From assembly GCA_033816765.1 (NCBI GenBank), contig CM066296.1:2046001-2110000 (forward strand): 64,000 nt of DNA, in the 5' to 3' direction. Positions 11,436 through 22,190 of this stretch are shown here, in pieces. The stretch is from Nothopassalora personata. Lineage: Eukaryota; Ascomycota; Dothideomycetes; Mycosphaerellales; Mycosphaerellaceae. Positions within the stretch are counted from its first letter, which is position 1. Each line of letters begins with the position of its first letter. A program made the position numbers and the translations under genes. The notes beneath the pieces are model-generated. The model ran no database searches and was not told where the DNA came from. It saw only the letters and a program-made list of their open reading frames with translations.

Positions 11436-13288
11436 TCATCTCTTAAAAGTGTGTCTGCGTATAACCAAAGGACTTCCAGCGCCAGCAGAGAAGTCGGCAT
11501 AGATCATGTCGCCACTCTTCGACCGATAGAAATCCGTCTCCTCAGCATGCCGTCCAGGGAGCATCATCGGCTCGAATAATCGCGCAGTCTCTGGCACATC
11601 TGCACTTTCGAAGCTCCTTGCAGGATCCACATATCCAGTAAAATCTCGAGTCCGCTGCTCTTCCAGCTCAATGATGGCTTCCAAGTACGCAGCGAGGAAC
11701 GCACTGTCAAAGAACCCTTGGAGATTGATGGCGCGAATGATCGCAACGCATCGCCGACGGATTGAGGATATGCGGCATTTGATCGCAATCAGCATCACTC
11801 CAGTCACGAAGCCTGTGCCGAAGCTGAAGAGTGGTGGTGTGCTGAACACTGTCGCGACTTCATTGCTAGCATCGCCCGCTGGAGAAAGGTACTGCGTCGT
11901 ACCACTATGCAAAGCGATGTACTGTTCCGCCAGATCCGTGATATGCGCGAACTGTTCATCGAAGCGATCGGAAAGCGGCTCGGTGCCATCGCGCCACGTC
12001 TCTGTACGGTACCAGAGATGGAAGAAGTATACCTGAACGAGCAGATGGTCGCTACGATTGTTTTGGTTGACCTGAACGTTCGCGAACGCGGACAGCCATT
12101 CTCGTATGTCTTGGCGTAGGACTTCGTGTTCGTGCCAGAACTGATCGTCGTTTTCGAGAGGCACAAGTCTGGACATGAAGCCGAGATGAAACTCTCTGGT
12201 ATCCTCATCCAGACCTTCGCACAGCTCTTGGTGGTTCTCGAGGTACGTCTCGCAGCTTGTGAGCAGTAGTCGGTATATATCGTTCGCTCGTTGTCCCAGG
12301 AAGTCAAGGGGAATCTGGGCTACCTGGATGGACATAAATGCTGATGGCATCTTGTCCAGACAGATTGTGGTCAAATATCTGCGCAATAGATGTCATGTCA
12401 GCATGTTCTCTGACAGGCAAAGCAGTAAGCATACGGTTCTTCCTCATCCACCATGTTCAAGTCATTGTCCAGCAGTACGAACGTGTATGTCAATGCATCC
12501 AGATAGCTCCGCATGGTAGCTCTGGTCGTGATCACGCGATCTCCTTCATCTCTCGCCAGCGCCGCGTTGCCATCTCGGCGCTGCTCGTAAAGTATGCGCA
12601 GACCAGTACGCAAGTGGAGGCTGGCCTCTTCATCATGACCGACGTACGCTTCGAAGCAGAAGAACAGCATACAGGCCAAAAGTACCACCACTAGCTGGTC
12701 CTGGCTAAGAACGCGATCTCCTTTGAAGCATTCATCGATATATCGTCGCATCAGAGCCACAGCTTTGGTGTACTGATCTGTAGCAATCTGGCTTTGGTTC
12801 GTGTTGATGCTGAGCTCGTTTGTGTTGCCTGGCGGAGCTATAGCACGATGCATCGAACCTAGAGCGGTCGCCGCATGCGCCAGTATTGGTTCTTGTTTGC
12901 TCAGATCCAAGATGATATGCTGCCACCAGGTCTTTTGCGGTAGTTGATTTATGGTAAACAAACAGAAGAAGTCCATCGACATGCTCTCGTGATCACGAAG
13001 GTTGACACGCGACGCGAGAGGTAGCTTTGGCATCAATGGCTCAAGCCTTCTTGGTCCCAGACTCTGCATGGACTGAGGCACATGGTCGTAGCCTGCACAG
13101 ACTCGACCTGCGCGGTTACAGGCTCGACATGTTGGTCGTGCTTCATCGCACTTTACATGTCGCTGCCTGTCTCACATCAGCCCAGATGTCTCTTCTGATC
13201 CCATACGGATCATGGCATACCGGCAGGTTCGACAGCCCGTGCGAGTCTTTGGATGTTTGGCCCGCACTCTCACCACTGGTATCGTCAT
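11436..13288 (-). CDS. Fungal Zn2Cys6 transcription factor
   Basis: Three exons, 13288-13221, 13166-12435 and 12378-11436, total 1743 nt and encode 580 aa. The introns are 54 and 56 bp with GTATGC donors. The exact acceptor choice in intron 1 restores a perfect binuclear zinc cluster, CX2CX6CX6CX2CX6C, spanning the first junction (GCRTCR then QRHVKCDEARPTCRACNRAGRVC). The middle region (HAATALGSMHRA..., LLACMLFFCFEAYVGHDEEASLHLRTGLRIL) is typical of the fungal_trans_2/DUF3468-type regulatory domain, and the C-terminal half is helical. It is expected to be a nuclear DNA-binding regulator; target unknown. It is convergent with the 2EXR remnants, with no linked biosynthetic cluster. Confidence 0.85.
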
Positions 13289-14069
13289 GTTTGCGCCGTG
13301 CGAGAACGTTTTGCCGTGCCAGGACCTTGTAGCTCTTCTAGCACGATAGACATCCGTGTCATGGCGTATTTCTGCTTCTCCATCGAGGTGATTTGGTCAG
13401 ACTACCAGTGTCAGGACCCGATCGAGACGTAGTATCTACGTAAAGTCGGGAGCGATCAGCGTAGCGTTGGAATCAGATTGCTTGCAACGTTATCGACAAC
13501 GATAGTGATCCCAAATCGAGTCGTAGACGAATATGATTCACCCTGTCTAATAGCGTTCGACGGGAGTCGAGCAGGGACCAGGTCTCGCCACGATAACTTC
13601 AAGATTGTAAGAGTTGTCTTGGATTATGTCAATGTAGACCGTGTCTAGGCATGGCGCCTTGTTTGGCATACAATAAATAATAGCCGTTTGAGCTTGTTAT
13701 TAAAGCTTCAATATTACGACGGATCGTCTCTCATTGATGACGACGATCCCCAATCTCGTAGAAATGTTGATCCTTGCCGGCATTCCGCTCTTGGCCAGTG
13801 CGGCGGCAGTGCTGCTTTACGACGAGACGCTCTCCATGAAAAGGCACGTGACCAAGGTTTATGTCAGCTACAAGAATTTCCTTGCGAAACAGCATGCGGA
13901 CCAGCAACGTTTCTGTTACTCAACGTCATCGATGAGAAATCTTGCTGCTTTACGAGCTGGCCATTGGCCTGCCTATACGGAGCTAAGTAGTCCTTACATC
14001 CTGCGGTACATTGGTGTCGTCAGCGGCAAATGATCGACCTCACTTGTACGTCATCTTGTTTTCTTTACA
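13289..14069. other. Intergenic, divergent promoter region
   Basis: It separates the minus-strand Zn2Cys6 gene from the plus-strand BPL_N gene. A plus-strand open frame at 13734-14033 (MMTTIPNLVEMLILAGIPLL...) begins with a hydrophobic stretch and could be a 5' exon of the next gene or a small membrane peptide, but I see no clear donor linking it. Otherwise nothing is recognised. Confidence 0.45.
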
Positions 14070-14880
14070 ATGTTACCACAGTTACAGTGGTTTCTTACCT
14101 TAGCATTGAGCCTAGAGTATGCTATAATGCCTTACTTTCACAGTCGTCCACTCAAAGCACTGGTATACCGTGGTCCTGCTTCGTGTCCGGGCTGTCCAGA
14201 GTCGGTTAGAGATCTCCTCGAGTCGTCGCCGTCGAAGATCGAGGTGACGTACGCCGGGCCGGATGAGGACACCAAGCTCACTGCTGAGGCTTTGAGCAAT
14301 GTCGATATCTATGCACATCCGGGTGGAGGAGGTTTGTGTGGCAATGATCGGTATAAAGCTGAGCCGCTGCTAACCTGTGACTTCAGACATGGACGACGCG
14401 TGGAAGCATATGAAAGGATACAAGGCAAACATCCGTAATTTTGTTGAGCAAGGCGGTCGGTACATGGGCTTTTGCTTGGGTGCATATCTGGCTGGACACT
14501 CTCCTGGGTTCGACTTGCTGGACAAGATCGACGACACCGACGCTGAGTGCGATGTACCTGGTGCTCAGGTAGACGACGAGCGAGAAGCCATCATTCAAGT
14601 TGACTGGACGTTCTCGACCGGACAAGAGGCGGGCCGTACAGATCTGAAACGTTGGCTGTATTTCCAGGACGGACCTGTTATTCAACTGTCAAGGAATTCA
14701 TCAGCGAAAGTGCTGGGGCGATATTCCAGTACTCAAGACGTGGCAGCCGCGCTTAGTCCTTTTGGCAAAGGCTGGGTCGGACTAATCGGACCTCATCCAG
14801 AAGCAGGCCAAGATTGGTGTAAGTTGTTGAACCAAGTGTTGCGTTTGCATGAGTGTTGTGCTGACCCAGGTTCCAGATGA
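14070..14880 (+). CDS. BPL_N domain (biotin-protein ligase N-terminal, amidotransferase-like) protein
   Basis: Two exons, 14070-14331 and 14387-14880, encode 251 aa across a 55-bp intron with a CTAAC branch site. The family signature KALVYRGPASCPGCPESV lies at about residue 29-46. VDIYAHPGGGD spans the splice junction, and GGRYMGFCLGAYLAG supplies the nucleophile elbow Cys. A C-terminal LSPFGKGWVGLIGPHPEA also fits. Only the class-I glutamine-amidotransferase-like domain found at the N-terminus of eukaryotic biotin-protein ligase is present; there is no ligase domain, so it is a stand-alone BPL_N protein of unknown substrate. The N-terminus (FLTLALSLEYAIM) is hydrophobic, so secretion or membrane targeting is possible. 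The start is the first ATG of this frame; a further upstream exon cannot be excluded. Confidence 0.8.
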
Positions 14881-15574
14881 CAGGCAGACGTTTGAGAACC
14901 CTGAAGGCATAAGGTTCGACATTGGCCATGATTTTGTCGAAACCATTGTGCACGCCGGTAAGGATGACGAATAGTCCTCGAGAAGAAGCAAGTAACTCTG
15001 TCCGAATCGGCATGAAGCAACCTACAATGTGCTCTCATCAGCATGTCATGGGTGTCTACCTTGAAGCGTATCTGTAGAACAGATCCACAGAATGCATGAC
15101 ACCCTGCATAGGTTCATGGCCTTGCAGCGGTCATCGAACATGACAAGTGCTTTGATCTTAATGGAGTGTGTGGCTAAGCATCGTTTCAGGCCTCCTGAGC
15201 GCAAGCCCAAAACTGCAGGAGCATGTCATTACACGCTCGCATGTAGCGAAAACAGTATAGATGAAATAAATGCCTTGCCGATTTGTTCACAAGTTCTGGC
15301 CAACTGATATCTTTCACGTGTCGAGCTAGCCAACAGCTACATGCAAGCGATCGAATCCAACACTGGCCAGAGCATCACCGGAATCATGCTGTGAAACCAC
15401 GACTGCATGCAGTGGCTTGACCCCTCGGCGTCTCGAGAATCATTGCAGTATTCTCAGCTTCACGTCACTTCTGTTCTTCAAGCCTAGAGGTTCGCGAAGT
15501 GGGCGAGCGCCGCAATTCAATGAATACCCACTCGCTAAACCTTGCAAATGCTTTTCTGTCGATGCAAGCGCAAG
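14881..15574. other. Intergenic, no gene seen
   Basis: Several overlapping short frames on both strands, none with recognisable domains or convincing start/splice context. It presumably holds the 3' UTR of the BPL_N gene and the promoter of the following small gene. Confidence 0.5.
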
Positions 15575-16047
15575 ATGCCGAAAGCGCACGCTGTCTGGTC
15601 CATAATACTGTTTGTGACAGCTAGCGCACAGCTCGACATCATGTGGTCCGGTCAGTATCGTTAAGCAGTAAAGGTAGCCAGCACACGCTGACATCGGACT
15701 GTCAAGTATCGGTCTGGCCAGATGCAACATATTGCAATGAGAATGCAGTGCATCTCAACTATACCTCCAATTTCACGGCAAGCTGTCATCCTATGCGAGG
15801 AGCTCAACAGCAGGCCACCTGCATCCAGCAAGGTGGCAACGCTTCCACGCCAGATGGAGAGTGTGATGGTAGTCAGCTGAGCGTTCGAGCTTTCAAATTC
15901 GCGACAGATCGCAAGCTCTGCTGCCAGTTCTACGGCGGGGAAGACTGCACGCAATGGATTATGCGGCCAGAGAAGGATGCATGCTATAATGACGGAACCA
16001 ATGCACCTCTGCGGCCACGATCCTTCAGTTGCGGTGTCTGTGTCTGA
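15575..16047 (+). CDS. Small cysteine-rich putative secreted protein (effector-like)
   Basis: Two exons, 15575-15650 and 15707-16047, with a 56-bp intron (GTCAGT...CAAG, GCTGAC branch-like site), encode 138 aa. Exon 1 gives a signal peptide (MPKAHAVWSIILFVTASA, likely cleaved after ASA). The mature part has ten cysteines, including an adjacent pair (LCCQFYGG), one ATYC, and a terminal SCGVC, plus NYT, NFT and NAS glycosylation sequons. The intron was chosen because it joins the signal exon in frame to the cysteine-rich exon and matches neighbouring intron lengths; the upstream frame of exon 2 alone lacks an ATG. I do not recognise the family. Small size, secretion signal and cysteine density are typical of fungal apoplastic proteins, but no function can be assigned. 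Confidence 0.6.
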
Positions 16048-16129
16048 ACACTGCATCGATCAAAGACCACCCTCTCGATGATTCACCTAGACAATGAATT
16101 CAGTGCAAACTTTTCGAAAGGATACTGCG

Positions 16130-18550
16130 TCAAGCGTAGGCGCGCCCTGGGATGATCTCGTGGGCTTCCAGACTCGTGAAGCAGCAGTGGCCCATCGGCT
16201 CCCATGGATTTTGCGTAAGCGCGCCCCAACTGACAGGCAGGTAGGCGGCGTCTTTATCGTCGTCAGGGCGATAGCATGCTGCTGCGATGGCGAACGAGCA
16301 GGAACCAGCCAGAGGCATATGCCCCGTGATCCTCCTGAACCCGAAGATCAGAGCTATGCATATCAGTGTCAGGCCGAGAAGGATAGCTAGCAGTATAGGC
16401 AGAGCGGAAAAGCTGATCTGCGACAGATCATCGCTTTCTGTGCTTATCCTTGATAGGAAAACACCTTGCGAGATGAGCCAGTGCAAGAGCGTGCTTGCAA
16501 CGATCAGTGGCAGGCTATATCGTAACGGTAGCTGCAGCCAGTACGTCGAGCGTTGTTGTCCGTGGGGAGTGGAGACACGGAGAGGTTTCTTGCGTAGATA
16601 GTAGTGGCTCCATTCAGCAGCAGACAGCATTGAAGTGAAGAGCCCATTGTAGACGAAGTAGACACAGCTCAGTACAGCTTGCGGTGTATTCGCCAATAAG
16701 ACAGCTCTGATCAGACCAGATGTGCCAAACTGCGATTGCGAGTTCTTCACAAAAGACTCTGCGTTCAGCTGTCCAAATCCTTGGGCAAATGGGCGCGAAT
16801 TGATGCTGCTTGATCGCGCCAACTGCACATGTCAGCCCAGCAGTCCTGATGCCGCGGTAACACTCGAGACGCATAGCAAAAGGCAAGCCACCGAACGCTC
16901 CTGCCCTGCAGCATTGTGCCAGCGACGGCGCTTGAAGAGCCGTCTTGGTGCCGTGGCTGGTGATTGGGTGGCCGAGCTAGGTCCGAGCCCAAGGATCTGC
17001 CGGGCATCGTCCTTGCTGATCCAGCATCGGTCCTTGGTATAGGTATCTGGGCGATCCAAGAAGCTGCTGATAGCATCTCCGACGGTCACGAGAGTGACTT
17101 CTTTTTGCCAAAATACAGCCCATACCATTATGACAGTCTTTACAGCGTTGCATATAGCCACAGTCGTGAGCATCTGCAGGGAGAACTGCAGTTTGCACTG
17201 CGGTTTACGAATCTGTGATAGGCAGTATGCAATTTCTTTGCCATCTATCGTCCATCCTGCTGCTCTGGCCTGGGATACGCTGTCTTCGATCTGGTGTTGC
17301 ATGCAAGACGGCATATCAGAGCCTGGTTCCGAGTAGGCGTTCAATCGCTCTGCTCCCAAGCACAACCAATTGCCGTTATTCCACTCGCGGGCTGTAGTCC
17401 AGGACCAGAAACTAGTATTCTGCACCGTCGGGCTATGGGTGATCAGTAACACATGGCCACGATCACTGCCAACATTCGAGCGGTCGTAAGCGCGAATGCA
17501 GTCTTCCCCCGTCAGATTCTGTATGAGCTCTTGTTGGCTGACTATGCCTTCCGAGAAGAGGGTCTGTAAGTCACGTATCGCTGAATAAGCGCCCATATTT
17601 GCGCCTCGTACTTCGCTCGGTAGGCCGCTCCTGTTCCAGGCATTCAAATCCGACTCGAATGGTGTGCCATTGAGAAAGCCCTCTTGCGCGACAACGACAT
17701 CTTTGCGCGGCAATCAGCAAAATAAAGTCATTCTTCGTGATAGAGAGAGGTTACCATATGATTTCAATTCAGCAGTCTTGAAAATTGCAGAGTTGTAGAA
17801 CAGGTGTATCGGCGTGCTGCTCAGAGCAAGGAGGCACCAAGCGACAGCCCTACTACGTGCCACACCAGCGAAAATGTTGCGTATGCTGGGCACGCCAATG
17901 TCCAGCCATTCGTTGTCGGCATGAGCTTCTTCAACATCCTGCCGTGTCGGCGCGGCCAAGCACTGCATAGTGTAATTTGAGGCGCCCAAGAGAGTAGCAC
18001 TCAATCCATTGATGACCAGATGAAGCACGATCGACCAGGCATCTATAACACCACACTCGTCATATCTCAGCGTGCCTATACCGCCCTCGATGGACTGTGC
18101 CCATAGCGAGCTCGCAGCGATGATGAGACAGACATTGGTTAACAGGACAGCCGCACTAGCACCGGCAGAGCATGCCACGCCAAATCTCCAGCCCTGGAAC
18201 TTTTTGATCGGTGTTCTGCTGGCCTGGACCGTTGGCAGAGTGTCGATGATAGTCCGAGATGGCGCTTCGGTATCGCCAGCTCGTGCAATCAGAGGGTCTC
18301 GAGACTCGGCTGTGGTCAGAGTATGTGCGTCACTATAGCAGATGTCAGTACGAGGGGCCCCAAGGCTATCAATGCCACCGACAATGTATCCAACGATACG
18401 ACAGATGCACGACTGCTGGTCCAAGGCATCAACTCTACCAGTCCGTTCGTTTCTTCGGCTCGTTGCGAGTAGGAGGGTGCCATCTCTTGTCATCATGCGG
18501 TGCTGTCGTATGCTGGCCGTCGTATCAGATATGCTGAACGAGCAGACCAT
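16130..18550 (-). pseudogene. DUF6536 multi-pass membrane protein with one in-frame TGA
   Basis: Exon 1 is 18550-17755 and exon 2 is 17700-16130, separated by a 54-bp intron; together they hold 788 sense positions. The DUF6536 signature FQGWRFGVACSAGASAAVLLTNVCL starts at about residue 118. Later family blocks include HLFYNSAIFK, VLLITHSP-like and W-rich segments, LLANTPQAVLSCVYFVYNGLF, RSTYWLQLPLRYSLPL, and a C-terminus GHCCFTSLEAHEIIPGRAYA that looks complete. At 16834-16832 a TGA interrupts an otherwise continuous frame right after a transmembrane segment (SSVTAASGLLG); TGG-to-TGA is the simplest explanation. A recent pseudogene, an assembly error or readthrough are possible. The local CTGACATGTGCAG resembles a 3' splice site, but no donor keeps the conserved frame. 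Confidence 0.65.
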
Positions 18551-19033
18551 GTGCCTCGCGACATCGTTGCCCGATCTTGGCAGCTGAATGCATGCTTGTG
18601 GCTTGCAGTGAATATGGTCGCACCGCAGCAGCTAGTTTCGAATATCAGTATGAGCTGCAACGACACGCATGCGAGCGGTCAGGTCAATCAAGCGCAGCAT
18701 GTTCGCGACTAACTACGAACTACCTGTGAGGCCTGTCCTGACTGTCACTTCGTTCGGAGGTGTTGAGTTCAAGCTTAGTCACCGGGGCGCTTCCTACTGC
18801 AGGGGCGGGCACATCCTTGTCGTCAATCAATCAATAGAAGGAAGTAGCCGCTCACGTGGACATGTTGGAGAACATGTTGTTGACTGTTGGCCCCATACGA
18901 GATACGATGCGAAGGCGACGATAGGCAAGCCACCAACCCAGCGAGACCCGATTCACAGCGATATCATCAGTGCAGGAGCCCTCCCTCCCTCCCCCCTCGA
19001 ATCCGTCCCCGTTCGCATGCGCGCCTCCCCACG
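18551..19033. promoter_or_regulatory. Shared intergenic region between divergent DUF6536 and LCB1 genes
   Basis: About 480 bp lie between the start of the minus-strand DUF6536 gene and the LCB1 ATG. Pyrimidine-rich runs (CCCTCCCTCCCTCCCCCC at about 18978-18997) lie just upstream of the LCB1 ATG, as in many constitutively expressed ascomycete promoters. I see no clear TATA box. A longer open frame reaches back to 18887 but the peptide there looks non-coding. Confidence 0.45.
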
Positions 19034-20605
19034 ATGAACACAACCATCATTGGCGCAGAACTGCCTCCAAGCGCAGTCGCCTTCATAGATAGCCTCAAGA
19101 CGTCCTTCCAGAGTATACCCGGCTCCTCGATCGTCATCCGCTACATCCGCTCTTCCTACCAAGACGATCCCGTGCGATCTGCAGTGGAATTGTTTCTCTT
19201 CATCTTCGCAGTCCGCTACCTCCTTGCGCCTACCTACAGCACGAAGAAGACGAAGAACGCATCTCTTAGCGAGGATGAGATCGACGAGCTGGTTGAAGAC
19301 TGGACGCCCGAGCCGCTAGCTAGTGAAGAGACCGAGTGGGAGAAGTTGCAGAACGAGAAATTGCCCGTCATTGTTGGTCCAGCAGCCGCAAAAGCGCGAC
19401 TCCAGAACGGCAAGACCGTCACAAATCTGGCTTCATACAATCACTATGGATTCGCGACCAACCCTGAACTTACAGCCAAGGCCGTGGCCGCTGTCCGCAC
19501 TTATGGAGTGGGCCCATGTTCGCCTCCTGGTTTCTACGGCACTCAAGATGTCCACATGAAGTCCGAGGCAGACATCGCGGCTCATCTTGGTGTGGACGCT
19601 GCAATCATCTACGCGCAATCCTTCTCCACGATTTCTTCCGTCATTCCGGCATTCAGCAAAAGAGGAGACATCATTGTGGCCGACAAGGCAGTCAACTTTC
19701 CCATTCGAAAGGGTCTCCAGATCAGCAGGAGTACAGTGCGATGGTACGAGCATAACGATATGGAGGATTTGGAGCGCGTATTGGCGAAAGTCGTGAAGGA
19801 AGGCAGCGGCAAGGCATTGACCAGGAGGTTCATCGTGACCGAAGGTCTCTTCGAGAATGTTGGGGACATGGTGAATCTGCCAAAGATGGTTGAGCTCAAG
19901 GACAAGTACAAGTTCCGTGTCATTTTGGACGAGACATGGTCGTACGGCGTGCTTGGACGGACAGGAAAGGGCGTTACAGAACATCAGAATGTGGACCCGC
20001 TCAACGTGGACATGATCATTGGTGGTTTGGCTGGCGCCATGAGCTCGGGGGGCGGCTTCTGTGCAGGCTCATCAGAAATCGTGGAGCATCAGAGACTTTC
20101 CGCTTCTGCATACACCTTCTCGGCAGCGTTGCCAGCGCTTCTTGCGACTACAGCATCGGAGACTGTGACGCTACTGCAGGAAGACCCAAACATCATCCGG
20201 AATCTGCGCGACAACATCACCGCGATGCGAGCACAGCTGGACCCGCGAAGTGATTGGGTACGATGCATGAGTGCACCCGAGAACCCTGTGATGCTCTTGA
20301 CACTCAAGGAGCAGCATGTCAAGGATCGCGGGCTGTCGAGAGCAGATCAGGAGTTCTTGTTGCAGGATTGTGTTGATGAGTGCCTTGCGAACGGTGTACT
20401 TATCACGAGGCTGAAGTCAATGCCACCCGCATTGGGTACGCAACCACGAGATCTCGACAAGGAGTGGCAGCCGCTGCCCGCGCTCAAGGTGTGCGTGACA
20501 GGTGCGCTCAGCAAGAAAGAGACGGAGAAGGCTGGGACTGTGATACGGCATGCCATTACATCTGTGATGAAGGGCAAGAAGTGGCAGACCGGGCGCAATG
20601 CATAG
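19034..20605 (+). CDS. LCB1: Serine palmitoyltransferase subunit 1 (long-chain base synthesis, LCB1)
   Basis: An intronless CDS of 523 aa, the usual size. SPT condenses serine with palmitoyl-CoA to 3-ketodihydrosphingosine, the first step of sphingolipid synthesis, as an LCB1/LCB2 heterodimer in the ER membrane. A transmembrane segment lies near residues 47-66 (SAVELFLFIFAVRYLLAP). The fold-type I aminotransferase body includes NYxxYGFATNPEL-like and GPCSPPGFYGTQDVHMKSE blocks, the latter carrying the active-site-loop cysteine altered in human SPTLC1 neuropathy, then LDETWSYGVLGRTGKGVTEH and MSSGGGFCAGS. The PLP-binding lysine motif of LCB2 is absent, as expected for LCB1. ATG 19034 was chosen because it yields the normal N-terminal membrane anchor. 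Confidence 0.93.
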   Translation: MNTTIIGAELPPSAVAFIDSLKTSFQSIPGSSIVIRYIRSSYQDDPVRSAVELFLFIFAVRYLLAPTYSTKKTKNASLSEDEIDELVEDWTPEPLASEETEWEKLQNEKLPVIVGPAAAKARLQNGKTVTNLASYNHYGFATNPELTAKAVAAVRTYGVGPCSPPGFYGTQDVHMKSEADIAAHLGVDAAIIYAQSFSTISSVIPAFSKRGDIIVADKAVNFPIRKGLQISRSTVRWYEHNDMEDLERVLAKVVKEGSGKALTRRFIVTEGLFENVGDMVNLPKMVELKDKYKFRVILDETWSYGVLGRTGKGVTEHQNVDPLNVDMIIGGLAGAMSSGGGFCAGSSEIVEHQRLSASAYTFSAALPALLATTASETVTLLQEDPNIIRNLRDNITAMRAQLDPRSDWVRCMSAPENPVMLLTLKEQHVKDRGLSRADQEFLLQDCVDECLANGVLITRLKSMPPALGTQPRDLDKEWQPLPALKVCVTGALSKKETEKAGTVIRHAITSVMKGKKWQTGRNA

Positions 20606-21819
20606 GCGAGACAGCATGAATGGAGTGGGCGTAATCTGTTGCGGCAAGGCGTTGAGAGCAGTTGCGAACCAGTGACAACAGCATGGACCTGTGGTTGTGT
20701 ATAGTGCAGTGTAGAACTAGCGAGGCTAAAAGGCTCATGAAGATCACCCGACTTCAAGTGAGTTGCTCCTTCCTGGTGTAGATGTGCTTGGGTGTGCATT
20801 GACCATTGGCTTTTTGCTCGCTCACTTGACCTCCCCGTTCCTCTCGTTTGCACAGAATCACTCGTCGCTTCTGTCGCTGTTGCTCGTCCCGTCCCACCGC
20901 AAACTCGCACGCTACAGTCATGTCCCCATCCTTGCCGGACGGAGACAGAAGTGACACCTCTTCGAGTCACTGTCAAGAAGGGCAACCCTCACTTCCCTTC
21001 CATACGCTCCACACCAAAAACCCATGACCATCGCGTCAATGATAGCCAATCCTGTCGCCACCTTCACCTTCACTCACATACCCCTGTGCCATCACAATGA
21101 CACCGCTGTCCATGGCACTCCACCCATCTCCACTCATCACACCGCCTCCCTGTCCAACGCGTGTAAGTTTACGACGGTCTTTATGCGAGAACGGAGTTCC
21201 AACGCAGTATCCAAATGCTGTTGCCTACAAGGATGCCCAGCATGTACATTCCCAGCACTTACCTGCAGAAAAGCCGCGTCAAATTGGGGAGGTAGGCGAT
21301 CTTGGAGATCGACACGCGGCTATTCTTAGCGAATGCACAAGCGCGACAAGGTCCGTGAAGATCTGCGGTGCAGTTTCTGGGACGTGGGATGGGAAGGCTT
21401 TGTGCATTCCTGCATGACCGTGTTGGTGATCATAGTTGGAAGGACTGAATATATAGTGTGTACCACACAGGATCATGTGTGAAGTTATAGGGGTAGGGAG
21501 CTGACCGTCGAGATCTTCTTTGTAAGGAAAGCCTCTTGGAGTTTTCTCTTGGGGTCGAGTCAGCCAGTGAATCGAGTTCTGCTGCGAGAACAGCAGTACC
21601 AGCAGCTCTGGCTATTGGAAGCTGTCGTGTGCGAAGCGTCAGCGTATGGAACGACATTCTCTGTCCCGTTCATCGGATGAAGCTCTGATGTGCGAGTAAG
21701 TCCTTGACGATGATCTTAAATTCGTGTCTAAGTGCAGACCGGTACTATGAACCCATTTCAGGTCAGGCGGTTTGCTCGCTGTAATGGTGAAGCTGCACTT
21801 ATGAAGAGTTGCACAGACC
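20606..21819. other. Intergenic, no gene seen
   Basis: Normal-composition sequence between LCB1 and the large transposon. Several 60-100 codon frames on both strands have no recognisable domain. It ends at the target-site duplication of the 28.9-kb element. Confidence 0.5.
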
Positions 21820-21827
21820 GTCGCATG
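21820..21827. repeat. 8-bp target-site duplication GTCGCATG, left copy
   Basis: GTCGCATG immediately precedes the element terminus TTACCTCAG. The same eight bases immediately follow CTGAGGTAA at 50684-50691. Confidence 0.85.
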
Positions 21828-21995
21828 TTACCTCAGTAAACTCAGACTCGCCGCAGGAATTGGCTTTGGCTTCGCCTAGCGCACGCGCTAGGCTCGCTTA
21901 AGCTCGCTTCAGCTCCGTTAAGCACGGTTCTGCACCGTTTAGCCAATTAGAGGGCTAGGAGCGCCAATTCGCGCAGCGAGTCTAAGACTAAATGG
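21828..21995 (+). repeat. Left terminal and subterminal inverted repeat of the large transposon
   Basis: It begins TTACCTCAGTAAACTCAG. The subterminal block GTTAAGCACGGTTCTGCACC, followed by GTTTAGCCAATTAG, mirrors the right-end block. Unlike the interior, this stretch keeps many CpA/TpG dinucleotides (for example TTGGCTTTGGCTTCGCC) and shows little RIP. Confidence 0.8.
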
Positions 21996-22190
21996 GGCTG
22001 TTTAGTGTATACGAATTTAGCCCTGTATACAAACAAGCACTATTACATTCGAAGGCATACATCTCTATTACTACGTTACTCTATCGCCTTAATAACTACT
22101 GCATTCAACAGCGTACGCTCGGCGCTTTTAATTGAATTAACAATAGCGTCGTCTACTTGTTATAATCACCTATAATCGCCGTCCGCGCGA

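Noticed and set aside
16820..16890. Intron that would remove the TGA in the DUF6536 gene
   Set aside because: A good-looking 3' splice site exists (CTGACATGTGCAG), but the donors I could see give too short an intron, shift out of the conserved frame or delete the transmembrane segment.
18887..19033. N-terminal extension of LCB1 frame
   Set aside because: The extension includes pyrimidine-rich promoter-like sequence and unlikely peptide; ATG 19034 gives the family-typical N-terminus.
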